Below are positions 22,294 through 30,383 of a DNA stretch of 43,389 nucleotides, piece by piece. The position numbers and the translations under genes are program-made. Position 1 is the stretch's first letter. Every line of letters begins with the position of its first letter. The stretch comes from Candidatus Woesearchaeota archaeon (GTDB lineage: Archaea > Nanobdellota > Nanobdellia > Woesearchaeales > ARS49): NCBI GenBank assembly GCA_016929895.1, contig JAFGHW010000002.1, positions 1 to 43,389 on the forward strand, in the 5' to 3' direction. The notes beneath the pieces are model-generated. The model was not told where the DNA came from, searched no databases, and was given only the letters and a program-made list of their open reading frames with translations.

Positions 22294-22330
22294 TTGAGAT
22301 TTCCTCAATTTTTGGTCTTATGACCAAAAA
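22294..22330. promoter_or_regulatory. two adjacent hairpins in the endonuclease leader
   Basis: TTGAG/CTCAA (22294-22308) is followed by TTTTTGGTC-TTAT-GACCAAAAA (22309-22330), a perfect 9-bp stem. They lie between the GAGGTG ribosome site and likely TATA elements (AGTTTATTTATC or GATATTTAAAG near 22366-22395), so they would be in the 5' leader. They could limit expression of the nuclease. Confidence 0.45.
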
Positions 22331-22425
22331 TCATTATTTAGCGGTTCTGCGTATTCTCTTTTTAGATAAATAAACTTTTCTTCTTTAAATATCTCGCGCG
22401 CAGATGTCCAGTGACTCTAGAAATC

Positions 22426-22809
22426 TTATTTTAATTGATTTTTGATAGTATAATCTTCAATAGCTTTATGTAATGCGTCGATGGCTAGAAGTGAACAATG
22501 AAGTTTAGGTGCAGGCAAACCACCTAATAGTTCTACAAGATCCTGCTTAGTAATTTTCATTGCTTTGTCAATAGTTTTTCCTTTGGCTAATTCACATAAT
22601 AAATCTGACGCGCTTATAGCAGCCGCACATCCCAATGTTTTAAATTTAATATCCACAATAATATTATTTTTAACTGTGATGTATAAATGCATAACATCGC
22701 CGCAAGAACGATTACCAACAATACCAATACCATCAGCGTTATCTATCTTGCCAGCATTCTTAGGATTATGAAAATGCCTCATTAACTTATCAGAATACTT
22801 AAAACTCAT
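22426..22809 (-). CDS. iscU: IscU-type Fe-S cluster scaffold (127 aa)
   Basis: IscU assembles [2Fe-2S] clusters from sulfide supplied by IscS. The three ligand cysteines are present: C36 in NRSCGDVM with D38, C61 in TLGCAAA, and C105 in KLHCSLLA. Length is normal. The segment preceding the last Cys is LPAPK instead of the LPPVK that the chaperone HscA binds in bacterial IscU, consistent with no HscA in such genomes. The start overlaps the iscS stop (ATGA). Together they form a two-gene operon. Confidence 0.92.
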   Translation of the reverse strand: MSFKYSDKLMRHFHNPKNAGKIDNADGIGIVGNRSCGDVMHLYITVKNNIIVDIKFKTLGCAAAISASDLLCELAKGKTIDKAMKITKQDLVELLGGLPAPKLHCSLLAIDALHKAIEDYTIKNQLK

Positions 22810-23945
22810 TCTGGAGAAATACCTCTCAATTTCTTAATAACATACTTTAGAGAATTTAAAGTATAATCCACATCATCTTTAGAAGTATATTTACTCAAAG
22901 TAAAACGAATAGTTCCATGAGAATCCTCTGGCTTTAAACCAATAGCCTTTAAAACATGACTTGGCTCAAGCTTAGCAGAAGTGCAAGCAGAAGAGGTACT
23001 GACAGCAATTCCCTTATCGTCCAAAGCCAATAAAACAGATTCTCCCTCAACATTTTTAAAAGAAACACTGATATTATTACACAAACGATTTTCTTTAGAA
23101 CCATTCAAAGATGTTCCATCAAATTTCAACAATTCTTCAATAAAATAATCCCTTAATGTATTCATCTTTTCAATATCCTTTTCCTTCATCAATTCAACTG
23201 CCTTGGCAAAACCAACAATCCCTGAAACATTTTCAGTTCCAGCCCGTTGATTAAATTCCTGAGAACCGCCATGAATTTGCTTTTTAATTGTTATACCTTT
23301 TTTTACATATAAAGCACCAATTCCCTTAGGACCATGCAATTTATGAGCAGAAAAACTAGCCAAAGAAAGATTTGCCTTTTTAACATCAATACCAACTTTT
23401 GCAAAAGACTGAACAGCATCTGTATGAAACAAAACATTCTGCTCTTTACAAATTCTCCCTATTTTTTCAATATCCTGAACAGTGCCAATTTCATTATTCG
23501 CGTGCATAAGCGACACTAAAATTGTTTGTTTTGTTATGGATTGTTTCAACTGCTCTAAATCGATAAAACCATCCCTGCTAACATTTAGATAAGATATTTT
23601 AAAACCCTGTTTTTCCAACTCCTTGGACACATTTAACACAGCAGGATGCTCGAACTTAGAAGTAATAATATGATTTCCCCTGCCCTTTAATTCATAAGCA
23701 ATTCCTTTAATAGCAAGATTATTTGATTCAGAACCGCCGCTAGTAAAAATAATCTCCTCTGGCTCTGCATTAATCTTATCAGCAATTATTTTCCTTGCAT
23801 TTTCAACAGCATCCCTTGCCTCCTGGCCAAAAGAATGCAAACAAGAAGCATTACCAAACTTATCTGAAAAATACGGATTCATAGCTTTGACTACTTCATC
23901 TGCCATTTTTGTAGTTGCTGCATTGTCTAAATAGACTTTTTTCAT
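22806..23945 (-). CDS. iscS: cysteine desulfurase, IscS/NifS family (379 aa)
   Basis: A PLP enzyme that removes sulfur from cysteine and hands it on as a persulfide. Landmarks are TSGGSESNN (68-76), H100 (KFEHPAV), HTDAVQ (174-179), the PLP lysine K202 in SAHKLHGPKG, and the catalytic C321 in STSSACTSAKLEPSH on a long flexible loop (group I type). Full length. It is coupled to iscU by ATGA overlap and lies near the tRNA thiolation pair, so it probably feeds both Fe-S assembly and tRNA thiolation. A TATA box CTTTTTAAAG at 23967-23976 is 26 bp before the ATG, so the transcript is leaderless. Confidence 0.94.
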   Translation of the reverse strand: MKKVYLDNAATTKMADEVVKAMNPYFSDKFGNASCLHSFGQEARDAVENARKIIADKINAEPEEIIFTSGGSESNNLAIKGIAYELKGRGNHIITSKFEHPAVLNVSKELEKQGFKISYLNVSRDGFIDLEQLKQSITKQTILVSLMHANNEIGTVQDIEKIGRICKEQNVLFHTDAVQSFAKVGIDVKKANLSLASFSAHKLHGPKGIGALYVKKGITIKKQIHGGSQEFNQRAGTENVSGIVGFAKAVELMKEKDIEKMNTLRDYFIEELLKFDGTSLNGSKENRLCNNISVSFKNVEGESVLLALDDKGIAVSTSSACTSAKLEPSHVLKAIGLKPEDSHGTIRFTLSKYTSKDDVDYTLNSLKYVIKKLRGISPE

Positions 23946-23966
23946 TGAATATTTTATCAGTCGAAG

Positions 23967-23976
23967 CTTTAAAAAG
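23967..23976 (-). promoter_or_regulatory. TATA box of iscS-iscU
   Basis: CTTTTTAAAG on the minus strand lies 26 bp before the iscS ATG, embedded in the near-palindrome AAGCTTTAAAAAGCTT (23964-23979). Confidence 0.55.
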
Positions 23977-24016
23977 CTTTTGTATTACTGCTGTGGTGTA
24001 TTACAACAACAATAAG

Positions 24017-24028
24017 CTTTATAAATAC
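24017..24028 (+). promoter_or_regulatory. TATA box of the L34e-L14e operon
   Basis: CTTTATAAATAC is centred 26 bp before the ATG at 24048, so the mRNA is probably leaderless. Confidence 0.6.
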
Positions 24029-24047
24029 TCTATAGTTCTCTAATCCC

Positions 24048-24326
24048 ATGGTAGAAGGCAGAAAAAAATCAAGAACATTCAGAAGAGTATTCAAAAAAAC
24101 ACCCGGCGGAAAAACCAAAAAGTTTTACCTAAAAAGAAAACCAGGAAAAGCACAGTGCGCAGACTGCGGAGAATACCTAAAAGGAGTTCCACGAGAAAGA
24201 CCGCATAAAATGCAAAACATGCCAAAAACCAAAAAAAGACCAGAACGCCCATACGGCGGAATGCTATGTTCTAAATGCATGCGCAAGAAAATCATAGAAC
24301 AAGCAAGAAAACCTTCCAAGCAGTAA
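24048..24326 (+). CDS. rpl34e: large-subunit ribosomal protein L34e (92 aa)
   Basis: A small basic protein of the archaeal/eukaryotic 50S/60S subunit. It has the L34e start (VEGRKKSRTFRRVFKKTPGG), two CxxC zinc-binding pairs (CADC at about 37-40 and CSKC at about 74-77) and the PERPYGGMLCSKCMRKKI segment. Full length. L34e and L14e are often neighbours in archaea, usually with cmk between them, which is missing here. Confidence 0.93.
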   Translation: MVEGRKKSRTFRRVFKKTPGGKTKKFYLKRKPGKAQCADCGEYLKGVPRERPHKMQNMPKTKKRPERPYGGMLCSKCMRKKIIEQARKPSKQ

Positions 24327-24367
24327 GGCAACTCTGCTATATAACCGGAAGAAGGAGGAAAACAAAA

Positions 24368-24751
24368 ATGATTGAAATCGGAAGATTATGCGTGAAAATC
24401 GCAGGAAGAGATGCTGGAAAGAAATGCATTATAATTGATATTCTAGAAGGACCATATGTAATGATTGACGGAGAAACAAGAAGAAGAAAATGCAACATAG
24501 CACACCTAGAACCACTTGAAGAAAAAATTGATATTAAAAAAGGAGCAAGCCATGATGAATCTAAAAAAGCTCTAGAAAAAATCAGCATTCCAACAAGAGA
24601 AACAAAAGCTAAAAAGAAAACAATAAGACCAAGAAAACTGAGAAGGAGCAAATTGGCAAAGAAAGAAGCAGCAAAAGAAGAAAGGGAAACAAAACCTGCA
24701 GAGAAAAAAATTAAAAAACAAGCAGAAAAACCAAAGAAAGAAGAAAAATAA
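24368..24751 (+). CDS. rpl14e: large-subunit ribosomal protein L14e with basic C-terminal extension (127 aa)
   Basis: The track start (24275) lies inside L34e and is wrong. A GGAGG ribosome site precedes the ATG at 24368, giving MIEIGRLCVKIAGRDAGKKC, the L14e/KOW SH3-like domain (about residues 1-60). The second half is a disordered Lys/Arg/Glu/Ala-rich tail, longer than in most archaeal L14e and likely to contact rRNA. It is 41 bp downstream of rpl34e in the same operon. A T-rich stretch right after the TAA (24752-24760) can terminate transcription ahead of the convergent pheT. Confidence 0.92.
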   Translation: MIEIGRLCVKIAGRDAGKKCIIIDILEGPYVMIDGETRRRKCNIAHLEPLEEKIDIKKGASHDESKKALEKISIPTRETKAKKKTIRPRKLRRSKLAKKEAAKEERETKPAEKKIKKQAEKPKKEEK

Positions 24752-24760
24752 TCTTTTTTC
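24752..24760 (+). terminator. T-rich terminator after rpl14e
   Basis: TCTTTTTTC follows the stop codon directly, in the 14-bp gap to convergent pheT. Confidence 0.45.
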
Positions 24761-24765
24761 TTTGA

Positions 24766-26415
24766 TTATTTAATTATTTTAAATAATTCTGACAGATTCA
24801 GCTCAAAACCAGCCACAGGCATATCCAAGCCCCAGGCATTCAAGACAAAAGGATGAATTTCACCAACAAAACCAACCTCTTTATTCTTAACAAGAACCTT
24901 TGCAACACGCCCAGAAATGAAAGAGCTGTGATCAAAATCTTCGTATAATGCTTCAACACCGCAAATCCTTAAAATAGCGTCAACAGCCTGCCTTGCTTCA
25001 GTAAAAGAAGCATTGATGTGCGTTGAAATGCCTGCTGTATTCTCGTTATCATTGACAACATCATTATTATGAACATTAACCAAACCCTGCTCAAATACTT
25101 TCTGAGGAAAGTCAACATGCTTATTGCGCATCAAAACATCCATTAAACCAGGAATAATCCAAGACCGCACGACTGAAAAACCTGCGGACATAGGATTATT
25201 AATTTCAATAACATCCAATGCCCTCTTAATATTCATTCTATCAATCAAAGTCTCCTTAGAAGTAAGAATGGGACTTAAAATCTCCTGATAACCCATTCCT
25301 GCGATAATATCCCTTATTTTATCAATATTTTCTTGCAAGCTAAAAGTATTCCCGACAGTATAATTAGCAAGAGGAGCAGCCGCGATATTGTCAAAACCAT
25401 ACATTATACCGATATCTTCGATAATATCAACAGAATGCATAATATCATTTCTAAAACAAGGAATTTCAACAATAGCATTATTAAAATTAAAACGCGCCAT
25501 TTCTAAAAATTTTTTAATTTCAGAATCCTTAAGGTTTAAACCAAGCAATTTAGAAATATCTTCCTTATTTAATTTATGCTTTTCAATAGATGAATCTGGA
25601 GAAATCATGCTCTTGCCAGTATAAGAGATTTTAACTGAATAAATCTTAAAACCTCGAATAAAGAGTGCATGCGCAAAAATATTTGCCGCCAAATTAACTG
25701 ATTTAAGATCAGTTCCTGTTGCCTCAAAAAATAATTCGTTGTCGCTAATCTCCAGTTTGCCCATATCATTAGAATTAATAATTGGAGGAAAAGATAAAAT
25801 ATCATTATTGGAATCAGACAGCAAAGGATATTTTTTTGTATCTTTCAAAATCCAAGAAAACTCCTTTCCCTTGGGATGCTCCTCAAGAATTTCTGCAAGA
25901 TTCATATCCTTAGAAAAATCCAAAGGAATAAAACGAACAGATTTGGGAGGAACTGCCTTATAATAAACAGGAAAACTGATTTTTTTGCAAGGATAAACTC
26001 CAATAGCCACTTTTTCCCGTCTTCTGCCAAAATTGTCGCAGAATTTTTCCTGCAGCTGAATCAATTGTTTTAAGAAAAAATCATCAATCTTGCCCTCTTT
26101 AGCAACAAAAGCACAAATAAAAGGACGAACAGACTTAACAGACCTATCTACAATGACCTTGTAATCTGACTTTTCGATTTTAACATCAGGAATGCCTCTT
26201 TCCTTGCCTAGAATACCTCTAAACAAAACAGCCAGACCTTCTGTGCACCATAAATAAGGCTGATTAGTGTCATTAAACTGCACAGAAACCTCATCACCGT
26301 CAATATTCGAAAGTTCTGCTTTAGCATACTCTAATAAATTTTTCAACTCCTTCTCATTAATCTTTTTGCCAATTAAATTACTCAAATCCTTTAATGAAAA
26401 ATTTATTGTAGGCAT
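24766..26415 (-). CDS. pheT: phenylalanyl-tRNA synthetase beta subunit (549 aa)
   Basis: The archaeal-length beta chain (about 550 residues) of the alpha2-beta2 enzyme that charges tRNA-Phe; it carries the B3/B4-like editing region and the B5 domain. Recognised from the MPTINFSLKDLSNLIGKKI start, the B5-like segment around LNKEDISKLLGLNLKDSEI, SVDIIEDIGIMYGFDNI, and the pseudo-catalytic C-terminal part (INNPMSAGFSVVRSWIIPGL, EIHPFVLNAWGLDMPVAGFE). The start overlaps the pheS stop by 13 bp, giving stoichiometric coupled translation. No frameshift. Confidence 0.94.
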   Translation of the reverse strand: MPTINFSLKDLSNLIGKKINEKELKNLLEYAKAELSNIDGDEVSVQFNDTNQPYLWCTEGLAVLFRGILGKERGIPDVKIEKSDYKVIVDRSVKSVRPFICAFVAKEGKIDDFFLKQLIQLQEKFCDNFGRRREKVAIGVYPCKKISFPVYYKAVPPKSVRFIPLDFSKDMNLAEILEEHPKGKEFSWILKDTKKYPLLSDSNNDILSFPPIINSNDMGKLEISDNELFFEATGTDLKSVNLAANIFAHALFIRGFKIYSVKISYTGKSMISPDSSIEKHKLNKEDISKLLGLNLKDSEIKKFLEMARFNFNNAIVEIPCFRNDIMHSVDIIEDIGIMYGFDNIAAAPLANYTVGNTFSLQENIDKIRDIIAGMGYQEILSPILTSKETLIDRMNIKRALDVIEINNPMSAGFSVVRSWIIPGLMDVLMRNKHVDFPQKVFEQGLVNVHNNDVVNDNENTAGISTHINASFTEARQAVDAILRICGVEALYEDFDHSSFISGRVAKVLVKNKEVGFVGEIHPFVLNAWGLDMPVAGFELNLSELFKIIK

Positions 26416-27941
26416 CCAATCACCTTTTGATTGCGCAAAAACTCCAGATCATGCGAAAATAAACAGCGAATATCCTTAATACCCAGCTTAAACATAGCAA
26501 TGCGATCAATGCCAATTCCCCATGCAATAACACTAATATCTTTACCAGTCAAAGGCTTGACCAGCTCAGGGCGAAAAATTCCTGCGCCGCCAAGCTCAAT
26601 CCAGCCCATCTCTGGATGCCTAGCAAACAATTCCACACTTGGCTCTGTAAACGGGAAATAACCAGGAACAATCTTTACTTCATCAGCGCCTGCAAATTCC
26701 CTGGCAAACATCCTTAATAAACCAAACAAATGACTCAATGTCAATCCTTTCTCAATAACAATGCCTTCAATCTGATAAAAATCAGCATTGTGGGTTGCAT
26801 CAACTACATCTTTTCTAAAACAACGTGTAATACCAAAATACTTTCCAGGAATCTTTAAATCGTCAGAAGCAAGCATACGCGCAGAACATGCAGTTCCCTG
26901 AGACCTTAAAACAAGACGATGTGTTCTTGCAGTATCAAATTCATAATCCCACCCCTTGCTGCCAGTTCCAAAACCATTCTCGTGAGCTGCTTTAACACGC
27001 TTAACCAAAGCCTCGTCCAGCTTTGCTCGCTTAGGCTCTTTAACATACAATGCATCATGAATATCCCTCGCAGAATGAAACTGAGGCATAAACAAAGAAT
27101 CCATATTCCAAAACTCAGACTCAACCAAAGGCCCTGTCATCTCTGAAAACCCTAAAGACAAAAATTTTTTTCTAACATCATCAAGAAAAATCCTATAAGT
27201 CTGTTTTTTCCCAGGCCAAATTTTAGGAACATTAATACTAACATCATAACGCCTAAAAGACTTATTTCTCCATTCGCCTGACCTTAAAAGCTCGGGCCTA
27301 AGAACATCAATCACCTTGTCATCGCCCAACCCCTGGGAAAGAATATCATTGCCCTTGGCCAACAACTTAACATGCTTAAGCTTCTGCATCTCTACCCTGA
27401 TAATATTCTTCCGCTTCTTAAGATTTTGAAGCGCAAACTGTTCTTCAGGCTGTAATGACTTGATATCCAAAGGAAAAACATTTTTTAAAAATTTCTCTTC
27501 TAAAAATTCCTTTTTCAACCACTTTAATCCTTCATCAGTAAGCTTAACCCTCAATTCTTTATTTTTTATTATAACAACCATTGCTTTTTTTCTTAAAATA
27601 CCAAGACAGCTGTTTAATTCATCTTTAGAAAGCTTGGTTATTTTTTCCAAACGCGAAATAGACAACTCCCTTGCCTTCAAGGCATTAACAAATAATCGTT
27701 CAGGCAAACCAGACTTGACATACCTTAAACCATTCTTATCCAGACTGGCAACCTCTTTAAGCTCAGTAGAAATCCTAACAATTTTTTTGTTTTCCAGCCA
27801 CTGCAAGGCGCGCATAACCTCTACTTCTTTCAAACCAGTAGCAGAGACAATCTCCGGCAAAGTCTTGTAAGAACCTAAAACAGGCAAAACCTTACGCTCA
27901 AGCAGATGCAAAGTATCAATAAGTTTTTTTATGTCTGCCAT
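26403..27941 (-). CDS. pheS: phenylalanyl-tRNA synthetase alpha subunit (512 aa)
   Basis: The catalytic chain of the class II synthetase. The first 200 residues are winged-helix modules that bind tRNA, as in archaeal/eukaryotic PheS. The aminoacylation core follows, with motif 2/3 elements (FWNMDSLFMPQFHSARDIHD, FRKDVVDATHNADFYQIEG, AWGIGIDRIAMFKLGIKDIR). Full length. It lies 32 bp downstream of the TrmB-type gene; a TTTTTTAAGAG stretch about 24 bp before its ATG could give it its own leaderless promoter. Confidence 0.95.
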   Translation of the reverse strand: MADIKKLIDTLHLLERKVLPVLGSYKTLPEIVSATGLKEVEVMRALQWLENKKIVRISTELKEVASLDKNGLRYVKSGLPERLFVNALKARELSISRLEKITKLSKDELNSCLGILRKKAMVVIIKNKELRVKLTDEGLKWLKKEFLEEKFLKNVFPLDIKSLQPEEQFALQNLKKRKNIIRVEMQKLKHVKLLAKGNDILSQGLGDDKVIDVLRPELLRSGEWRNKSFRRYDVSINVPKIWPGKKQTYRIFLDDVRKKFLSLGFSEMTGPLVESEFWNMDSLFMPQFHSARDIHDALYVKEPKRAKLDEALVKRVKAAHENGFGTGSKGWDYEFDTARTHRLVLRSQGTACSARMLASDDLKIPGKYFGITRCFRKDVVDATHNADFYQIEGIVIEKGLTLSHLFGLLRMFAREFAGADEVKIVPGYFPFTEPSVELFARHPEMGWIELGGAGIFRPELVKPLTGKDISVIAWGIGIDRIAMFKLGIKDIRCLFSHDLEFLRNQKVIGCLQ

Positions 27942-27973
27942 GGTCTAAGCAACTCTTAAAAAAGAAAACAAAA

Positions 27974-28774
27974 TCAAGGCTTTTTCATGGTTTTCCATGC
28001 AGTTTCAAATAAGCTGTCTAAAGCCTTGGCAAAAAAAGGAGTATTCACCCAGATACCAACATCATAAGTTGGATGCACTTCTTTGTCATCTAAAATCATA
28101 AAAACAATCTCTTTGCCGTCAATAACACAAAACCTTGCCTTACCTTCGGCATTACGAACCTCTGCGACAGAAGATATTTCTTTCAAAGCCCGCTTTGTCT
28201 CCTTTGTAAGAGGCGCGGCAATTTTAATTTTAACACCTTTTTTCTTTAGTTTTTCAAACACAGGCTTAAGACCCTCTACTTTTCTCAGAAAACCCTGAGA
28301 AGTTGTCATAATAGTAACAGACTTTGAAGCATTACGTATAGTTCTTTCGAGGTGATTATACAAATTATGACGTCCTTTTAAACTTCCGCTTAAATCAGAC
28401 GGCTCAACAAGATCAATTCCTTGGGTATGCAAAGCATTAAGTTCTCCAAGAACATCATTAGACTTAAGTTCTTCTAAACGCTTGATTTTTTCCTGTGCAT
28501 TTGCGAACATATTTTTCTTAACACGCTCTAGAACTTCCGCAGGAGGAACTGCAATGTACTTAATAGGCTTTCCAAGCTTCATAATAACAAAACCCTTGCG
28601 CTCTAAACTCTCAAGAACATCGTAAGACCTTGAACGAGGAACATTAGCAATATCAGACAATTCACCAGCAGTAGCAACGCCCCTGGACAACAAACCAGTC
28701 CAAATTTTTACTTCATACAAATTCAATGAGAAAAAACGTCTTAGCTTACTCAAAAACTCTTCTTTAACAATCAT
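27974..28774 (-). CDS. TrmB-family transcriptional regulator (266 aa)
   Basis: Residues 1-75 form the TrmB winged helix (LNLYEVKIWTGLLSRGVATA, ELSDIANVPRSRSYDVLESL, ERKGFV). A coiled linker (about 80-115) and a phospholipase-D-like alpha/beta domain (about 125-260) follow, as in TrmB proteins that sense sugars or related effectors. The expected sugar-binding C-terminal extension of true TrmB is absent. The start lies behind a strong GGGGGGAGG ribosome site in an A7-G6 stretch. The predicted leader is about 134 nt and structured, long for an archaeon. No transporter or sugar genes are nearby, so its regulon is unknown. Confidence 0.85.
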   Translation of the reverse strand: MIVKEEFLSKLRRFFSLNLYEVKIWTGLLSRGVATAGELSDIANVPRSRSYDVLESLERKGFVIMKLGKPIKYIAVPPAEVLERVKKNMFANAQEKIKRLEELKSNDVLGELNALHTQGIDLVEPSDLSGSLKGRHNLYNHLERTIRNASKSVTIMTTSQGFLRKVEGLKPVFEKLKKKGVKIKIAAPLTKETKRALKEISSVAEVRNAEGKARFCVIDGKEIVFMILDDKEVHPTYDVGIWVNTPFFAKALDSLFETAWKTMKKP

Positions 28775-28804
28775 ATATACCTCCCCCCTTTTTTTATTAT
28801 TAGG

Positions 28805-28892
28805 TTGAGGTAAACCAACATTACTATTAAAATGTTACGTTTTTTCGGCACTACCTAAGGGGGACTGTTACCGAGGAGTGGAAATACCTCAA
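28805..28892 (-). ncRNA. structured leader or small RNA upstream of the TrmB-type gene
   Basis: TTGAGGTA (28805-28812) pairs perfectly with TACCTCAA (28885-28892), closing about 72 nt. Inside are AACATT/AATGTT (28817-28836) and CACT-A-CC/GG-AGTG (28849-28880) around a G-rich loop, so a multi-branch fold is possible. A TATA box at 28928-28938 places this in the leader. It could be a regulatory RNA element; I recognise no known riboswitch class. Confidence 0.35.
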
Positions 28893-28927
28893 AAAAGCGT
28901 TGTTATTATATAATGCTAAAAGGGTTT

Positions 28928-28938
28928 GATATATAAAC
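28928..28938 (-). promoter_or_regulatory. TATA box upstream of the TrmB-type gene
   Basis: The minus strand reads GTTTATATATC, predicting a start near 28908 and a leader of about 134 nt. Confidence 0.5.
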
Positions 28939-28989
28939 ATTTATGCAATAAAGAATATATTTCACAAAATATAGAGAAAACACCGACGA

Positions 28990-30045
28990 TTAATAAGAGA
29001 GCTGGAATCTTAACAATCCTGCAATACCCCCGAGGCCTTTTAGTTTCCTGCCGCCTTCATGGTCGCTCATTATTATCACGATTTTGCCTCTGGCGTTATC
29101 AACAGACTTCATTATTTTGTCCAAAATTTCAAATTTATTTTCCTGCCTGTATTTCATTATCAAAGCATCAGTTATCAACAAGGTTTCAACAGCACCTAAT
29201 TCTGCTGCTTTTTGCGTTTCTTTTAAACCATACACTGCTTTTGCATTTTTAGATATTTCTTTAAGCAAGGATTCTACTAAATTTATTTCCTTAGAAACCC
29301 GTTCTAATTTTAATGCTTCTTTTGTTTCATCGCGTTTTAAAACTTCATTAATCGCCGACTCATCAGCTGAAGAACAAGATGCCTGGATAATTTTTTTCTT
29401 CAAATCCTGATTTTTCAAAACTTTAAGCAATTCTTCTTTCCAAAAAGCCGGACTTGCGATAATAATCCTGTCTAAATTATGCCGCCTATCATATTCCTGC
29501 AACTTCTTTATTACAGCCTCATAGAAACTCCCTTTAGGTTTTTCTTCAACAGCTTTTTTAGCAACATCGCCCTTTATTTTTGATAATAACTTATAGCCCA
29601 TTCTAGTCATCAAAGCAAAAAACGCCTCTTCCCTGTCAAAAACACAAATCAAAATTTTAGGAATTTTGGATTGCGAAGCTTCTTTTAAGCGATTAATCTG
29701 GTAAGAAAGCCATTTTGGTTTAATAATAGCCAATCTGGTCCCGATTTCAATATTAAACGAATGATGAGAACCTTTTGAAATATCTTCAGGACCTTCAACA
29801 ATAACACCCAAAACCCTCAAAGAATTAGTTGTCTTTGAAAACTCTATCTTTTCTGCCTTTAATTTCATAAAAACAGGCTTTCGTACAGATTCTTTTTCAG
29901 CAGAACCAACCTTAATCTTTCTAAGAGTCTTTCCACTAACAATATCATCTGGTTCAATCAAAGTACTAAGATACCATAAATCATCATTTGATTCCACAGT
30001 AACTTTAACTTCTCCCTTCTTAATATTAGCAGTAAAAACCTTCAT
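28990..30045 (-). CDS. pelA: aPelota, ribosome-rescue factor (351 aa)
   Basis: An eRF1-like protein that, with aEF1alpha or ABCE1, splits stalled ribosomes. Domain order is visible: an Sm-like N-terminal domain (1-130; ESNDDLWYLSTLIEPDDIVS, FSKTTNSLRVLGVIVEGPED, GSHHSFNIEIGTRLAI), a central domain (about 135-260) without the GGQ loop of eRF1, as expected for Pelota, and a C-terminal L7Ae-like domain (ELGAVETLLITDALI, ending GGIAGLLRFQL). Length is normal. A TATA-like TTTAAAATAT at 30068-30077 gives a leaderless start. The 212-bp palindromic element lies just upstream. Confidence 0.94.
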   Translation of the reverse strand: MKVFTANIKKGEVKVTVESNDDLWYLSTLIEPDDIVSGKTLRKIKVGSAEKESVRKPVFMKLKAEKIEFSKTTNSLRVLGVIVEGPEDISKGSHHSFNIEIGTRLAIIKPKWLSYQINRLKEASQSKIPKILICVFDREEAFFALMTRMGYKLLSKIKGDVAKKAVEEKPKGSFYEAVIKKLQEYDRRHNLDRIIIASPAFWKEELLKVLKNQDLKKKIIQASCSSADESAINEVLKRDETKEALKLERVSKEINLVESLLKEISKNAKAVYGLKETQKAAELGAVETLLITDALIMKYRQENKFEILDKIMKSVDNARGKIVIIMSDHEGGRKLKGLGGIAGLLRFQLSY

Positions 30046-30092
30046 ATTATACTTATAAATAGCTGAATATTTTAAAACTTATGATAAAAACA

Positions 30093-30304
30093 GGCTGTGT
30101 TGAAAATCTCGCTATGCTCGGGTTAGCAGCTTCAAATCTTGTCTGTTTTGCAATTAATAGCTGACGTTCTCCGGATGAGCTCTTGCCAACTTCGTTGTCA
30201 AGCCTTCTCGGAGCAAGCTCCTTCAAAGCAACCCTATTGCCAGCCCGCCTCTAGCCTAAACAGGATTTGACTTAATGCTGCTAACCTACATTTTCAACAC
30301 AGCC
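30093..30304. mobile_element. 212-bp palindromic MITE-like element
   Basis: The 338-bp gap between Pelota and 30384 is mostly this element. Perfect 15-bp terminal inverted repeats GGCTGTGTTGAAAAT (30093-30107) and ATTTTCAACACAGCC (30290-30304) are followed inward by GGTTAGCAGC/GCTGCTAACC (30121-30130, 30277-30286), TCAAATC/GATTTGA and CTGTTT/AAACAG. The centre has further hairpins (CTTGCCAAC-TTC-GTTGTCAAG; GGAGC-AA-GCTCC). It is visibly GC-richer than its flanks and has no ORF. ATAAAAA occurs just outside both ends, a possible but imperfect target duplication. The layout fits a non-autonomous transposable element; no transposase is in the window. Confidence 0.75.
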
Positions 30305-30320
30305 AATAAAAATAACAAAA

Positions 30321-30331
30321 TTTAAATATAG
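30321..30331 (+). promoter_or_regulatory. TATA-like box of the lipoprotein operon
   Basis: TTTAAATATAG at 30321 would give a leader of about 33 nt including the AAGGTGA ribosome site; a second TATA-like ACTATATATAG lies at 30346-30356. Which one is used cannot be told. Confidence 0.4.
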
Positions 30332-30383
30332 TATATTCTAAAAACACTATATATAGATAATGCTCTAAAAAAGGTGAAAAACA

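Noticed and set aside
24275-24367. 31-residue upstream extension of L14e in the ORF track
   Set aside because: It overlaps L34e out of frame; GGAGG and a canonical L14e start follow at 24368.
28790-28799. C6-T7 homopolymer stretch at the TrmB ribosome site as a phase-variation tract
   Set aside because: Six bases are too short for a strong claim, and the sequence already makes sense as an extended purine-rich ribosome site.
30083-30312. Target-site duplication (ATAAAAA) flanking the palindromic element
   Set aside because: The copies are offset differently from the two ends (2 bp versus 1 bp) and lie in A-rich DNA, so the match may be chance. Mentioned only as possible.
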